From positions 1 through 64,000 of the forward strand of contig JARGSG010000096.1 in assembly GCA_030374805.1 (NCBI GenBank): a DNA stretch of 64,000 nt, in the 5' to 3' direction. Of the stretch, positions 1 through 9,151 are shown piece by piece. The notes under the pieces were generated by a model, which saw only the letters and a list, made by a program, of their open reading frames with translations, searched no databases and was not told the origin of the DNA. A program made the position numbers and the translations under genes. Positions within the stretch are counted from its first letter, which is position 1. Each line of letters opens with the position of its first letter. Source of the DNA: Gracilaria gracilis (Eukaryota; Rhodophyta; Florideophyceae; Gracilariales; Gracilariaceae).

Positions 1-95
1 TGAAGAAACAAAATGAGTTACAAAGCGTGGGTAAGGAGAGAGAGTATTGTGCGAAGATATCTTTTTTACAAAATGAGACCAAAGTAGTACGGGTA

Positions 96-929
96 CTAAA
101 AGAGAATGTCTTTTCTAAGGACATTGACATAGTTGGTGTGCAAAGAGGCAGGGTCAGCCAAGCCCGCTCTCTTGGTATCCTTGGAGGAAAGGTAGAAGTA
201 AGCATTTCTGAATTCGTACTCAGAGAATGAGGCGTGGAAGGAGGTAAGAGTGCTGCCGTAGGCAAGGAGGGATTGTACTGTGGAGGGGATATTGTAGGAG
301 ATAGCTGTGTTGGAGGAGACTATGCCGAGTAGTTCCTTCATTATCGTTGAGACTATGGTATTGTAGCGGGTGGCCACATCATGCATGGTAATGAAGCCGT
401 GAGAGGAACCAACTAGGTTGAATGAAGAGATCCAGACGAGCTTTTCGTAGTAGGGTTTAGAGAAGGCGTCTTCGTCAACGATATTGCAAGTGAGACCTGC
501 GTTAAAGAAGCGTTGTGCTAGTGCGAAAGCCCATTTCCCGGTGACAGTTGTGAGGCCGTTGGGAGTAAGAGGGGTGACGCCATCCTGTGGAGGTGCAGCG
601 AGAGTTGGTACGGCGATGTAAAGAACTGCTCGTGTGGTGTGATGAAGACCATGTTTTGAAAGAATGGGAAGAATGTGGCCGTTCTGAATGAAGACCAAGT
701 TTTGTCTGCGAGATGGAGGGCAGGAGCGAATTAATGTTTTCAACAAGTTGCTCCTGCTGCAGAAGAAAATGGGACCTTGCGGAATGCTGTTTGCGACTAT
801 GAAATCTTGGAGTGAAAGAATGGTATCTTGAGGGGTACCGTGGTCGTAAAGCATGGAGCCAATGCGGCCTCTGCATACAACAACAACTGGGGTGTGGGAG
901 AAGCGGAGAGAAGAGGAAGGCGAGGTCAT
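96..929 (-). CDS. Rossmann-fold, ketopantoate-reductase-like protein
   Basis: The 277-residue frame starts with a hydrophobic strand followed by a glycine-rich turn (VVVVCRGRIGSML, about residues 15-27), as expected of an NAD(P)-binding Rossmann fold. The middle contains LVFIQNG and a GKWA segment. The second half has KLVWISSFNLVGSSHG followed by a helical stretch, the layout of the C-terminal helical domain of ApbA/PanE-type ketopantoate reductases. From memory, the order LVFxQNG, GKWA, EKLxWI, EFEWRN-like matches a conserved plant and algal family of unknown substrate, not bacterial PanE itself. The start at 929 places the first strand near the N terminus and no intron is needed. No targeting peptide is evident. 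The reaction is not established; NAD(P)H-dependent reduction is inferred from fold only. A remnant of the same C-terminal tail lies at 17482-17523. Confidence 0.65.
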   Translation of the reverse strand: MTSPSSSLRFSHTPVVVVCRGRIGSMLYDHGTPQDTILSLQDFIVANSIPQGPIFFCSRSNLLKTLIRSCPPSRRQNLVFIQNGHILPILSKHGLHHTTRAVLYIAVPTLAAPPQDGVTPLTPNGLTTVTGKWAFALAQRFFNAGLTCNIVDEDAFSKPYYEKLVWISSFNLVGSSHGFITMHDVATRYNTIVSTIMKELLGIVSSNTAISYNIPSTVQSLLAYGSTLTSFHASFSEYEFRNAYFYLSSKDTKRAGLADPASLHTNYVNVLRKDILF

Positions 930-1445
930 TATGTCGAATTTGTTGGATGCTGTGAAGATATATTGTGGTACAGGAGAGGAAGGGAGAGATGCTTAAGTAG
1001 AGAACGGCGTTGCCGATGTATACATCGATAAAGTGGTTTCAGAGGAAAAGATAGTTTTTATGACTAAGTAGTTGAAAGAATGAGGTAGGTGGGTATGAAG
1101 GGATTAGGACTGATGAATGTGTTTATGGAAAGAGATGTGTCGAAATGAAATATAAAGGGGAAGATTTAATGGTAAGGAGTTAAGGAACGGGCGCTGTGGA
1201 TTGGTTTTGTGGGATGGTACTGAAAGGAAAAAACGAAAATATGGAAATATCTTGGAGAAATAGAGTTTTTGGGGAATGGTGGGAAATTGAGGTATAGAAA
1301 ATTGTGATACAAATAGGCCTGCGGGATAGAGGGGTGTGTGGCCACGAGTGTAACGGCTGTGAGCAGGGGTGGCAAGGACGAGGGTTGTGGTAAGTCACTC
1401 AGGGCTGTTTAAGTCGTTTATCGCCGGACGCCGTCTTTTCTCGGG
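930..1445. other. Intergenic, no gene seen
   Basis: AT-leaning DNA upstream of the minus-strand Rossmann-fold gene and of the plus-strand coiled-coil region. The divergent arrangement suggests it holds both promoters, but I see no clear TATA box or repeat. Confidence 0.5.
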
Positions 1446-2418
1446 ATGTCGATTGGATACGTTGGTGACGAGGAGCTAATGGCTCTGCTTCATAAGACGG
1501 AAGTGCCAGAGACGCCGCCGCGGGAGGAGGGAGGGGGTACTGAGGGGGTTTGTGTGAGTCAGAGGGTTTGTAATGGGGATGGAGGAGGGGGTGGAGGTGA
1601 TGGGGATGGGGATGGAGGAGGGCTGGAGAGAAGGTTTATGAGGGAGATGGAGGAACGGATGAGGAAGCTTTGGGGGAGTTTGAAGGAGCACTTTTACGAA
1701 ATGCTGTCGGAGATGGTGGCAGACATGGGAGATGGTGGCAGACATGGGAGGGGTGATGCTGAGTGTGTCGGAGGTTGGCGTGCCGATGGATTTGATTTCG
1801 ACGATTCGGAAGAGGATGAAGTTGACTGGGGTGGGGGCTGTGAGACATGTGAATGGGATGTTGGAGTGCGTGGGGAGGGAGATGGGGAGGCTGCGAAAGG
1901 AGAACATGTGGCAGAAGGGTAGGGTTGAAGTGTTGGAGTAGCAAGTGGGACAGGTGGAGAAGGCGTGCAAATTGCTGATGGACTTGAAGGAAATGGTGAG
2001 GGGAGGGGGAGTAGGGGTGGGACAGGGAGCAGGTAAAGGGTCGCCTGTGACGCCTGGTTCTCGGGGTGGGCGGGGGAGTGTGAGGGAAAGGGGGGGAGAA
2101 GAGGAGGGAGGAGAAGGTGTGGGGAGTCGACTGAAGAAGAGGAGGAAGGGCGGGGTGATGGTGGACGAGGATGGGAAGGTGTCTGTGCCGCCGCAGCTGC
2201 CGGGTGGGGCGCCGTTGGTGGGTTTCGGGAGTGCGGCGGCGGCTGCGAGGACGGCGGTGCGTCTATTGGAGGAGCAGGAGGAGAAGAGGCTGGGAGGAGT
2301 TGGAAGCCGCTTTGGGGCTAGGAGGGTGTACCAGAATGGGGAGAGTTGTCCGTTGGACTTCTTTAACTTCACGTTTAGGGAAACTGAGACTCAGGATCCG
2401 AATGCCGAGTTGGAGTAA
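1446..2418 (+). pseudogene. Unrecognised coiled-coil protein, decayed
   Basis: A G-rich plus-strand region reads as protein over nearly its whole length, but not in one frame. The first part contains an acidic/glycine-rich N terminus and a charged helix (REMEERMRKLWGSLKEHFY) that looks like coiled coil. A 19-bp tandem duplication (1710-1747) changes the frame: with only one unit the frame would continue into the segment with MDLISTIRKRMKL and RLRKENMWQKGRVEVLE. One in-frame stop near 1940 precedes a last section with a basic patch (RLKKRRKG) and a conserved-looking end (QLPGGAPLVGFG, CPLDFFNFTF). I do not recognise the family. The coding character continuing past both breaks suggests a recently inactivated gene; sequencing or assembly error is the alternative. 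Confidence 0.4.
1710..1747. repeat. 19-bp perfect tandem duplication
   Basis: Two identical adjacent units at 1710-1728 and 1729-1747. Nineteen is not a multiple of three, so the duplication changes the reading frame of the surrounding coding region. Confidence 0.9.
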
Positions 2419-2685
2419 ACCAGCGCTGGTGACCAGAGAGTAAACTTTTTCAGTGATTTTGACGACTGCGACTAATGTGAGGTAACGGGCAGTGGCGCAC
2501 GAACTGCAAACTAGCATACAACTTCAACAAATGGAGTTCAACTGCGGCACGTGGAAATGCGATTTCCAAAAAAAAATTTTTTTGCCTTGCCAACTAGCGC
2601 AATCTGCGAAATTGCTAGTTTTTCCGACTTTTATTTTCATAAGTAGCCATCTAGCATACTAAACTAGCATTCTGAGAACACCGAC

Positions 2686-3088
2686 GATGTCCTATACCTA
2701 GCTACGAAGCGTGAGGGTGTGCGAAAACCTCCGCAAGCAGCATAGAAATAGGGCCATCCATTGAACAAAATAAAGATAGAAAATGTACTAACTTCATCTC
2801 ATCCAACGGATGTCTTATTCCTAGCCAAAAACGAGAGGGTATCTGAAAACCTCCACAAACAGCATAAGAATAGGACACTCGTTGTATTCAATAAAGATAG
2901 AAAATGTACTAACTTCATCACATCCAACGGATGTCCTATTCCTAGCAACAAAGCGAGAGGGTGTGTGAAAATCTCCGCAAGCAGCCTAGGAATAGGACAT
3001 CCGTATTACAAAATTAAGATAGAAGAAGTACTAACTTAATCTCATATAACGGATGTCCTATTCCTAGCAACAAAGCGTGAGGGTGTGC
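2686..3088. repeat. Tandem repeat of 121-123-bp hairpin units, about 3.3 copies
   Basis: Units begin with GATGTCCTATTCCTAG-like sequence at 2686, 2809, 2930 and 3052. Each carries this start and its reverse complement near the middle, so each can fold into a stem-loop. In the third unit the 17-bp arms (2929-2945 and 2986-3002) are perfectly complementary around a 40-nt loop; in the others they have diverged. The units differ by roughly 10-15 percent, so the array is not very recent. It could be an expanded foldback MITE or a small satellite. No open frame is conserved across units. Confidence 0.85.
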
Positions 3089-3337
3089 CACCTTCTACGG
3101 AGATGCATCGTTCTATTCCCGCCACCGAGACATACTTTCGGTTGTGGAAGAAGATGAATATATCCCGGTAGAAGGTGTGACCAGGAAGGTAGGGCATGGA
3201 AGGTGTTGCCAGGAAGAGTGGGGACGGCTTTTATACAGCAGCACACGAGTGGTTGGGGTGGCTCGTATGAAATGTTGAACATACGAAATATCATCTTTGT
3301 CCAGCCGCTCGTTTCGAAAAAACTCAAAAATATTTTT
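3089..3337. other. Intergenic with a short inverted repeat
   Basis: Directly after the 122-bp array, ACCTTCTAC at 3090-3098 pairs with GTAGAAGGT at 3168-3176. No gene was seen. It may be a degraded inverted-repeat element. Confidence 0.4.
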
Positions 3338-3415
3338 TGGGACAGAGGACCGGGGTGTCGTGGCGCTTCATCGGTGCACCGATGAAGCGCCACGACACCC
3401 CGATCTGCTGTCCCA
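3338..3415. repeat. 78-bp foldback with a perfect 52-bp palindromic core
   Basis: The core 3351-3402 is a perfect palindrome with no spacer (two 26-bp arms meeting at CGGTG/CACCG). The symmetry resumes outside the core with TGGGACAG at 3338-3345 and CTGTCCCA at 3408-3415. Such a sequence would extrude as a cruciform. It may be a foldback element, or two terminal inverted repeats joined head to head. Confidence 0.9.
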
Positions 3416-3710
3416 GAGTAAAATTAGTGCGCCACAAATATTATTTACTTCGTTATTCCTCAAACATTGTTGTACAAGTGTACTATAGATGTTAGTTGGT
3501 TGATGTAGCTTTGTAAGCGTCCCGCGATTATGCTATGAAATGTTATATAGGCACAGTGTATAGTTTAACCTAATATTGAGCGGACGCGCATCCGTGATGA
3601 AGTAGATGGAAAGGAACGGGACTGAAAGTTACAACTAGCTGACCGATCTCCCGAGCGTTCTGGACGGTCGTAAACAACCTTTTCGATTCTATCAGCCGCG
3701 TGTAACTGTG

Positions 3711-5979
3711 ATGACGCCTCGCAAGCATAAAGGGGGGCTGGATTCAGGACAACCGAACCCAAGTGCAGGGGTGTCAGAAATGCCGCCCCTAACACGAGGG
3801 AGAGGGAGGGCAGAAGGCACTACGCCGCGTATGGTACCAGCCCGAGCAATGAGGAAGAAGGTTTCACCCGCTGCCACGCCGGTAGTGAAAGGCGGCGATG
3901 CGGTGCATTTGTTTGTGACGGTTGGGAAAGAAAAGAGCAGGGTGAAATTGGGAACCGCGGAGGTGAGAGGTGTTGGGTCCGCCGGCGGTGCCGGGAAAAC
4001 TCTTTCCCGTTCGCTTCATGGGCATGTTATAAGCGCGACTGCCCTGGAAAGTGAAGACTTGGTTGTGATCTGGAGGACGAAGATTGTAAGTCATGGAAGC
4101 GCGAAGTACCCTTACCGTTTTCACGGTCTTGACAACCCACCAAGTACGCTGAGCGAGTTGTTCTGGGCTGGTTTGTATGCGTGAGATACTTCGATGATGG
4201 CACCAATCGAGATTCCGCAAAGTCGTACGCCAGAGTCAGGGGGTGGCAAGTCTCCTACATTTCAGCGTGAGAAAGTGGTTGCTCTGGAGGTCAAGAAACT
4301 TGCTGAGGAAGCTTCCAAAACTCCAGGAAATTCTTCTCACAAGATGAAGAAGCCCATAGGAGCGAGCGTGAGCATCATAGAGGACTCCGACGACGATGTT
4401 GTGGAGGTCTTTCAGACGAGTAAGGCTCCGCTTACTGACCTGGAGGAGGACTTGTTCGATAAAGGAGACAGTGTTCCGTCGGAGGAGGTGGACAACACTC
4501 TGTCTCTCAAGAAGATTTCCGTCGCTGACTATGTTCAGCGCAGGTTGACGATGGATATCGAGATGATTGAAATCCGGAAGAAGACAGTACGAAGTGTGAA
4601 TCTGGGACACAAGGAGGCGAAGATGATGAAATGGCGCAACTTTGGGTGGCTTCCGTCTGCAGGTTCGATTGCTGTGGCATCTCTAGGGGAGTATGCTGTG
4701 AATGAAATAGTTGTTGATAGGAGAATTGTTGTGCCGGTAACCCTCATACACGGATATCACAGAATTCTTGTGCTACGAGACTTGCATGGGGGAGGCGGGA
4801 AGTGGGGGGATATAGTCCGTTATTTGGATGTCGTGCTGGGAGAAGAAAGGATGGGAAGACCATCACAATGAACGAGGTACTAGGATTTGGTAATCTTCTC
4901 AACGAAATGATTTCGAATGTGCTGAAGATGTCGTTTGCAGAAAAAATCATAGCACGGCATCTTTTGTGCAGAACGTCGTGGAAGAGGCAAATGTGGATGT
5001 GAAGAGCATTACTTCTAAGCAATTAGCTGGTGCTTTGAAGAGAAGTGAGGCTATCGGAGACTACAGCGTGCGTCACTTGACTCGTTACGCGACATTGACT
5101 CTGAAGTTTGTGGAATGTGAGGGGCTTTTGGAGTTCTTTGAGAAGGTAGGTGGAGAGGGTCCAGCCCTGACGTTGACGCATGTCTCAAGTGAGCTCCTGA
5201 TGGGTCTCACTGATGGGCAGTTTCGATTTGTCGTACGTTGCTCGCAATGGAATGTGGAACTGAGGTTGCCTTCTTCTACGAGAACAGGTCGTTTTGAAGA
5301 CATGAGGAATCACTCCTTTCAATGTGCCATAGGTATGTACAACCTATGTAATCTCACTGGGAAGAAGAAGAAGATTGGTGTTGAAGAAGTATTGCAGACA
5401 GTATTCAACTTAGGAGGAAAGAATGTGTCTGTAATGGAATATCTGGATATGCGGACAGCAAAAATGGAACTTGGCGGTGCGAGGCGTTTATGGGACGGGA
5501 TGGTGTCTAGAAGGGTGAAAACCGCGGGTACCAAGCTTCAAGAAGTTTTCAAAGTATCGCTTCAAACGTCAAAGGAGGTGAAGGGGGTGGGGGAAGAGGT
5601 GGTTGAAGTCGTGGGTGTAGGTGATGGTACGTCAACCGCAGCACCTAATGAGGCAGGAGATGCTCTCATGTTGTTGGAAGCTTCCATGCAAGGGAACGAC
5701 CCTGAAGCAGAGCCATCAGAGTTGAGGCGAAGCACACGGAAAAAGATTGCTTCGGGCCGGCTGAAAGAGGATTGGGGTAGCAAGGCTGAGAGCAAGAAGA
5801 AGAAGAAGAAGAGGAGGTTAATTGATCTTACTGACGATGATGATGAGGTACAAATCCAACCTTTTCCGAAGAAGATGAAGAAGGGCACCGTGAAGACCCC
5901 TTCTGGAGATATACCAATGGAGGTTGTTACTTTATTCAGGAATATGACGAAGCCGGCATTGAAGAAGTTCTTCAAATAA
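3711..5979 (+). pseudogene. Unrecognised decayed coding block, left part
   Basis: Plus-strand coding character runs through this stretch in several frames. It begins at ATG 3711 (basic N terminus, MTPRKHKGG) and the last section ends at 5979. Visible pieces are an acidic motif EDSDDDVVEVF, a helical central section (around 5000-5300) and a C-terminal tail with a lysine run and LIDLTDDDDEVQIQ. That last motif has the form of a SUMO-interacting motif (hydrophobic core followed by acidic residues), which would suit a nuclear protein. I do not recognise any catalytic domain. It is interrupted by a few frame breaks, so it is unlikely to be expressed whole. The block seems to continue on the far side of the LTR element (16257-17318), since the target duplication sits between two coding-like stretches. 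It may be an unknown mobile element or a dead host gene. Confidence 0.35.
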
Positions 5980-6457
5980 CAGAAAATAAATTTGGTGTTG
6001 TCGAGCGAGGATGAAAGCGACGGCAGTGAGAACGATAGTAGGCTCGTTCAGGACGAGGAGGAAAGAATGGAGGAAGGAACGATGTGTGGATTTGAAGATA
6101 ACAATCCCCAGTAACCACCGAAAGGGATGAATAAGGCAGGTGCGTGGGCTGGTGAATCGGATATGTCAAGGACGAGTCTGGTGAATGCGCTACAGAGTGA
6201 GTGACCGGGAGAGAAGAATGCAGTGAAACATCAGCACCCGTGGATAAAGATGATTCAGTTGCGAAAGGAGCACAGGGCGGGATGTTTAGGGGCGGTGGAT
6301 TTGAGAGCGGTCCATCACGCGGTGTACTGGCATGCCGCCCGGAATGTGCCCAAGTAGCTGGGTAGCACGAAAGAACCAGTTCTTGGGGTGAAGCTTCCGT
6401 TGAAGGGGAAGCCGAGAGGGAAGGACGAAGCTCTTTGGATGGCGGCGATGGAGAGGG
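5980..6457 (+). other. Continuation of the decayed block up to the LTR insertion point
   Basis: Acidic and basic coding-like stretches (for example SSEDESDGSEND around 6003-6038) persist without a long open frame. The sequence ends at GAGGG 6453-6457, the left copy of the chromovirus target-site duplication. Confidence 0.35.
6453..6457. repeat. 5-bp target-site duplication of the LTR element
   Basis: GAGGG lies immediately left of the left LTR, and an identical GAGGG lies at 16252-16256 immediately right of the right LTR. A 5-bp duplication is typical of Ty3/gypsy integrase. Confidence 0.9.
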
Positions 6458-6964
6458 TGTCGTACAAATACCGATAAGGTGTGGGGTCCGCCTGGTAGAG
6501 GGAGCGCGCGAGGGCTCAACCTAAAGGGGAAAAACACACAACCAATATGGTAGTAGGGCACCTGAAACCCGCAGGGGCAAACGGCGGGGCAACTAGTCTA
6601 GACCGTGTAGGTGTACGGTAGTAGACGTCGACGCGCGGTAAAACCTGAATAGTAATAGAGTAGCAAGTGACCAAGATGTTATAGTTACTGCCCTAGTGGT
6701 GCCTCACTTTACAACACCCAAGGGAAAAGGCGAGGTGCACCACAATATATACAAGGTGCACCGACGCCGATCTCCCATGTGGGCATGACGTCATCGGCTG
6801 CACCCATGACCTACTGTCATGGGCCAGCAATGCTAAGCTATCCTAAACTATAAATTAGAAATTAGAAATTATAAAATACAGAATACCAATTGGGTACAGT
6901 GCAGCCAGCAAGGCGCCACAGTAGGCAGCGTGGCACCAACCCATTGAGGTCTCATTGTACTACA
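6458..6964 (-). repeat. LTR (3' LTR in element orientation)
   Basis: 507 bp, about 97 percent identical to 15745-16251, with terminal TGT...ACA. It contains four exact ACC-N5-GGT sites (6470, 6541, 6602, 6885). Confidence 0.95.
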
Positions 6965-6976
6965 GACCCCCTTTCT
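6965..6976 (-). other. Polypurine tract
   Basis: On the minus strand AGAAAGGGGGTC lies directly before the 3' LTR, the expected place and composition of the plus-strand primer. Confidence 0.75.
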
Positions 6977-9151
6977 ACCCTGAGCCACGCCCTCGTGGCT
7001 CTTAGATCCTTTCACCAAGTCGGTTGCATCGTCGTACCAATTTGGTCCCTGTCGCAGCCTTTGTGCCATCTCGCGCCGTGCGTCGCGTCCGCTCTGCGTC
7101 GCCGAGCGCACTCTGTTCACCACCTTGGTCATCACCGATTGCGGCTCTATCCACCTCTTTGGTTATCACCGACAGCGGCCTATTCATTCCCATTTGTGGT
7201 TTGGACGCGACGCGCGCCCATTGCATACCTCCAAGGTTCTACCTTTCTGGCTGCACGGCTTAGACCCATTTACTGTGTCGGTATACACAGTGGGGGGGCG
7301 AGTTACGCCTTCGGGCTCGTGTGAGCACTGTACCGTGAAGGGTTTTGGCGCCCACTTGGTTGCGGCGTGTCTCTCTGTCCCTTCGAGGTTCGAGTACCAA
7401 CCCTTCGAGGCATTGCCGCTGACTCCATCGAGGTTGTTCCACCGTTATCCCTTCTGGTTACCTTCGCACCCCTTTGCGGTTTGTCTACGCGGGCTCGCGC
7501 CACCGTGGCTTCTAGTCCGACCGACAAGGTTGAATCCGTTTATGGTGACCCCCGATTCTTATCTGAGCCACATTGGTAGCCATGGTACCAGCGTGCGGGC
7601 TCGCACCCGTAGCGGTACACGGCGCTTCATTCAATACCCCTAAGGTGGATGGATGGCTGCTTCGATTGGCGTCTGCAGTGTACTGCCACAAAGGGTCCTA
7701 GTTTCATGTGCATCAAACCACCCTCGGTGTCGATCATCCATGGCGAGCGCGAAGCCTTAACGTGGTCAAAATAGCGCGAAAACCATCTAGGAACCATGTC
7801 CGTTCTGTCTTCAAAGAATACCACATAGGTTTTGATCGGTTTCGTACCCCATAAGGAAACGAACTTTCATGGTAAGCACAAAAACTCGTTCCCTTCTAGA
7901 CCATCCGAGGTATATTCATATCCGTTCTGGCCTCGCTTCCATCCCGAAGTGGTCTACTTCCTCCCTCTATGGTTGCGGTATCACTATATAGGTCCTGGCA
8001 TGTGCCATTCGTTTGGCCTTTCTGCCCTTTGTTACCATCATGGTCGATTAGGTTGTTCCATAAAGGATCTCGATAGTACCATACAGGTTCATTTCATGCT
8101 CTTTTTCTGATTTCCATAACTTTGAAACACCTTCAAGGTTTCCATCGTACCATGAAGGGCTGCGCAGCATTACTAATGTCTCCCGCGCAGTTCCATGCTC
8201 GACCTTTAAGGTTTATTATAAACCACATTAGTCCCAATAGGTGTCGTTCTTCATTACCATGAAGGTTTGGTTCTTCACAGCCACTATCCGGGTGACGCAA
8301 TCCTCCGTCGTGTCTCTTCTACCATAAACAGCTCAAACCAAATTGGTAGACCTTGCGGTTGCACTTTTGTGCGCAGCGAGCGTCACGTAGTACCGATTTG
8401 GGAGCTTATGGGGTGCCGCGCGACGACGCGCGAGTACCAGCAATGTACCTGGATGGTTCTGCATGGCCTCTTGGCGCGCATACGGGCACACGCTGCACCA
8501 GACCCATGAGGTTACTTGCAAGGCGAATCAAAAAATTGCACGCCGAAATTACCCCACCAAACGTTATCAAAAACGCCGAAACACCTTTTGGTTTGTATCT
8601 CGGGAACCAAGCGGTTTCAGAGGCTGAGAATGGCCGATTCAGGAGCGCGGCACGCCTAAAATACTTAGAGTTTTTGACCATGCCGGTGCCCGCTCCCTAC
8701 AGACAATAGTGCAAACCGAATCGGTTACCCAGCGCGGCGCTCTGCCGATCTGGAGCGCGTCTCTCGCTTATCAAAAAACTTAAATTTTTGACTTTCACCA
8801 CTTGGGTTTGGAGCCACGCGTGCGCGGCGCGTGCCATGAAAGTGCGCGCGCGTGCCGGCCGCGTGCCAGCTTTGGCGTCACTGCGACGCTGACGCGCAAA
8901 GCGCATCCCTCGTCGAGCTTCGTTCGGTACGTCGTCATCGCTAAACCTTCACGGTCTTCCGGCAAACCTTCTTGGTCTCTTCGATGCACTCTGATTAACT
9001 TCTCTCAGTTGGTGTTCGCTTCTTCGGTAAAGTTATCCAGTTAGATGTTGCAGTTAGCTTCAGTTACCATGTGGGTGCGATGCGCAGCGAATGAGGGAAA
9101 GCGCGAAAATAGCCTCCCCCCTCCCTAAGAGCTGTGCATCGCCTCTAAGGT
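6977..9151 (-). mobile_element. Motif-rich noncoding tract of the chromovirus
   Basis: About 2.2 kb between the end of pol and the polypurine tract. It has no long open frame and no recognisable extra gene such as env. It holds about 22 exact ACC-N5-GGT sites by hand count (for example 7014, 7036, 7119, 7153, 7227, 8129, 8202, 8256, 8945, 8966), about one per 100 bp. Many further sites carry one mismatch or a 4- or 6-nt spacer. Confidence 0.7.

Noticed and set aside
1476-2372. 298-codon minus-strand frame
   Set aside because: Low-complexity Pro/Ser/Thr/Pro-rich translation of G-rich coding DNA on the other strand; a shadow frame.
2686-3088. CRISPR array
   Set aside because: The 122-bp period is repeat throughout, without unique spacers, and no cas genes are near.
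6977-9151. Possible env or extra gene in the chromovirus 3' tract
   Set aside because: Frames are short, on both strands and without signal peptide or membrane anchor; the tract is better described as motif-rich noncoding DNA.
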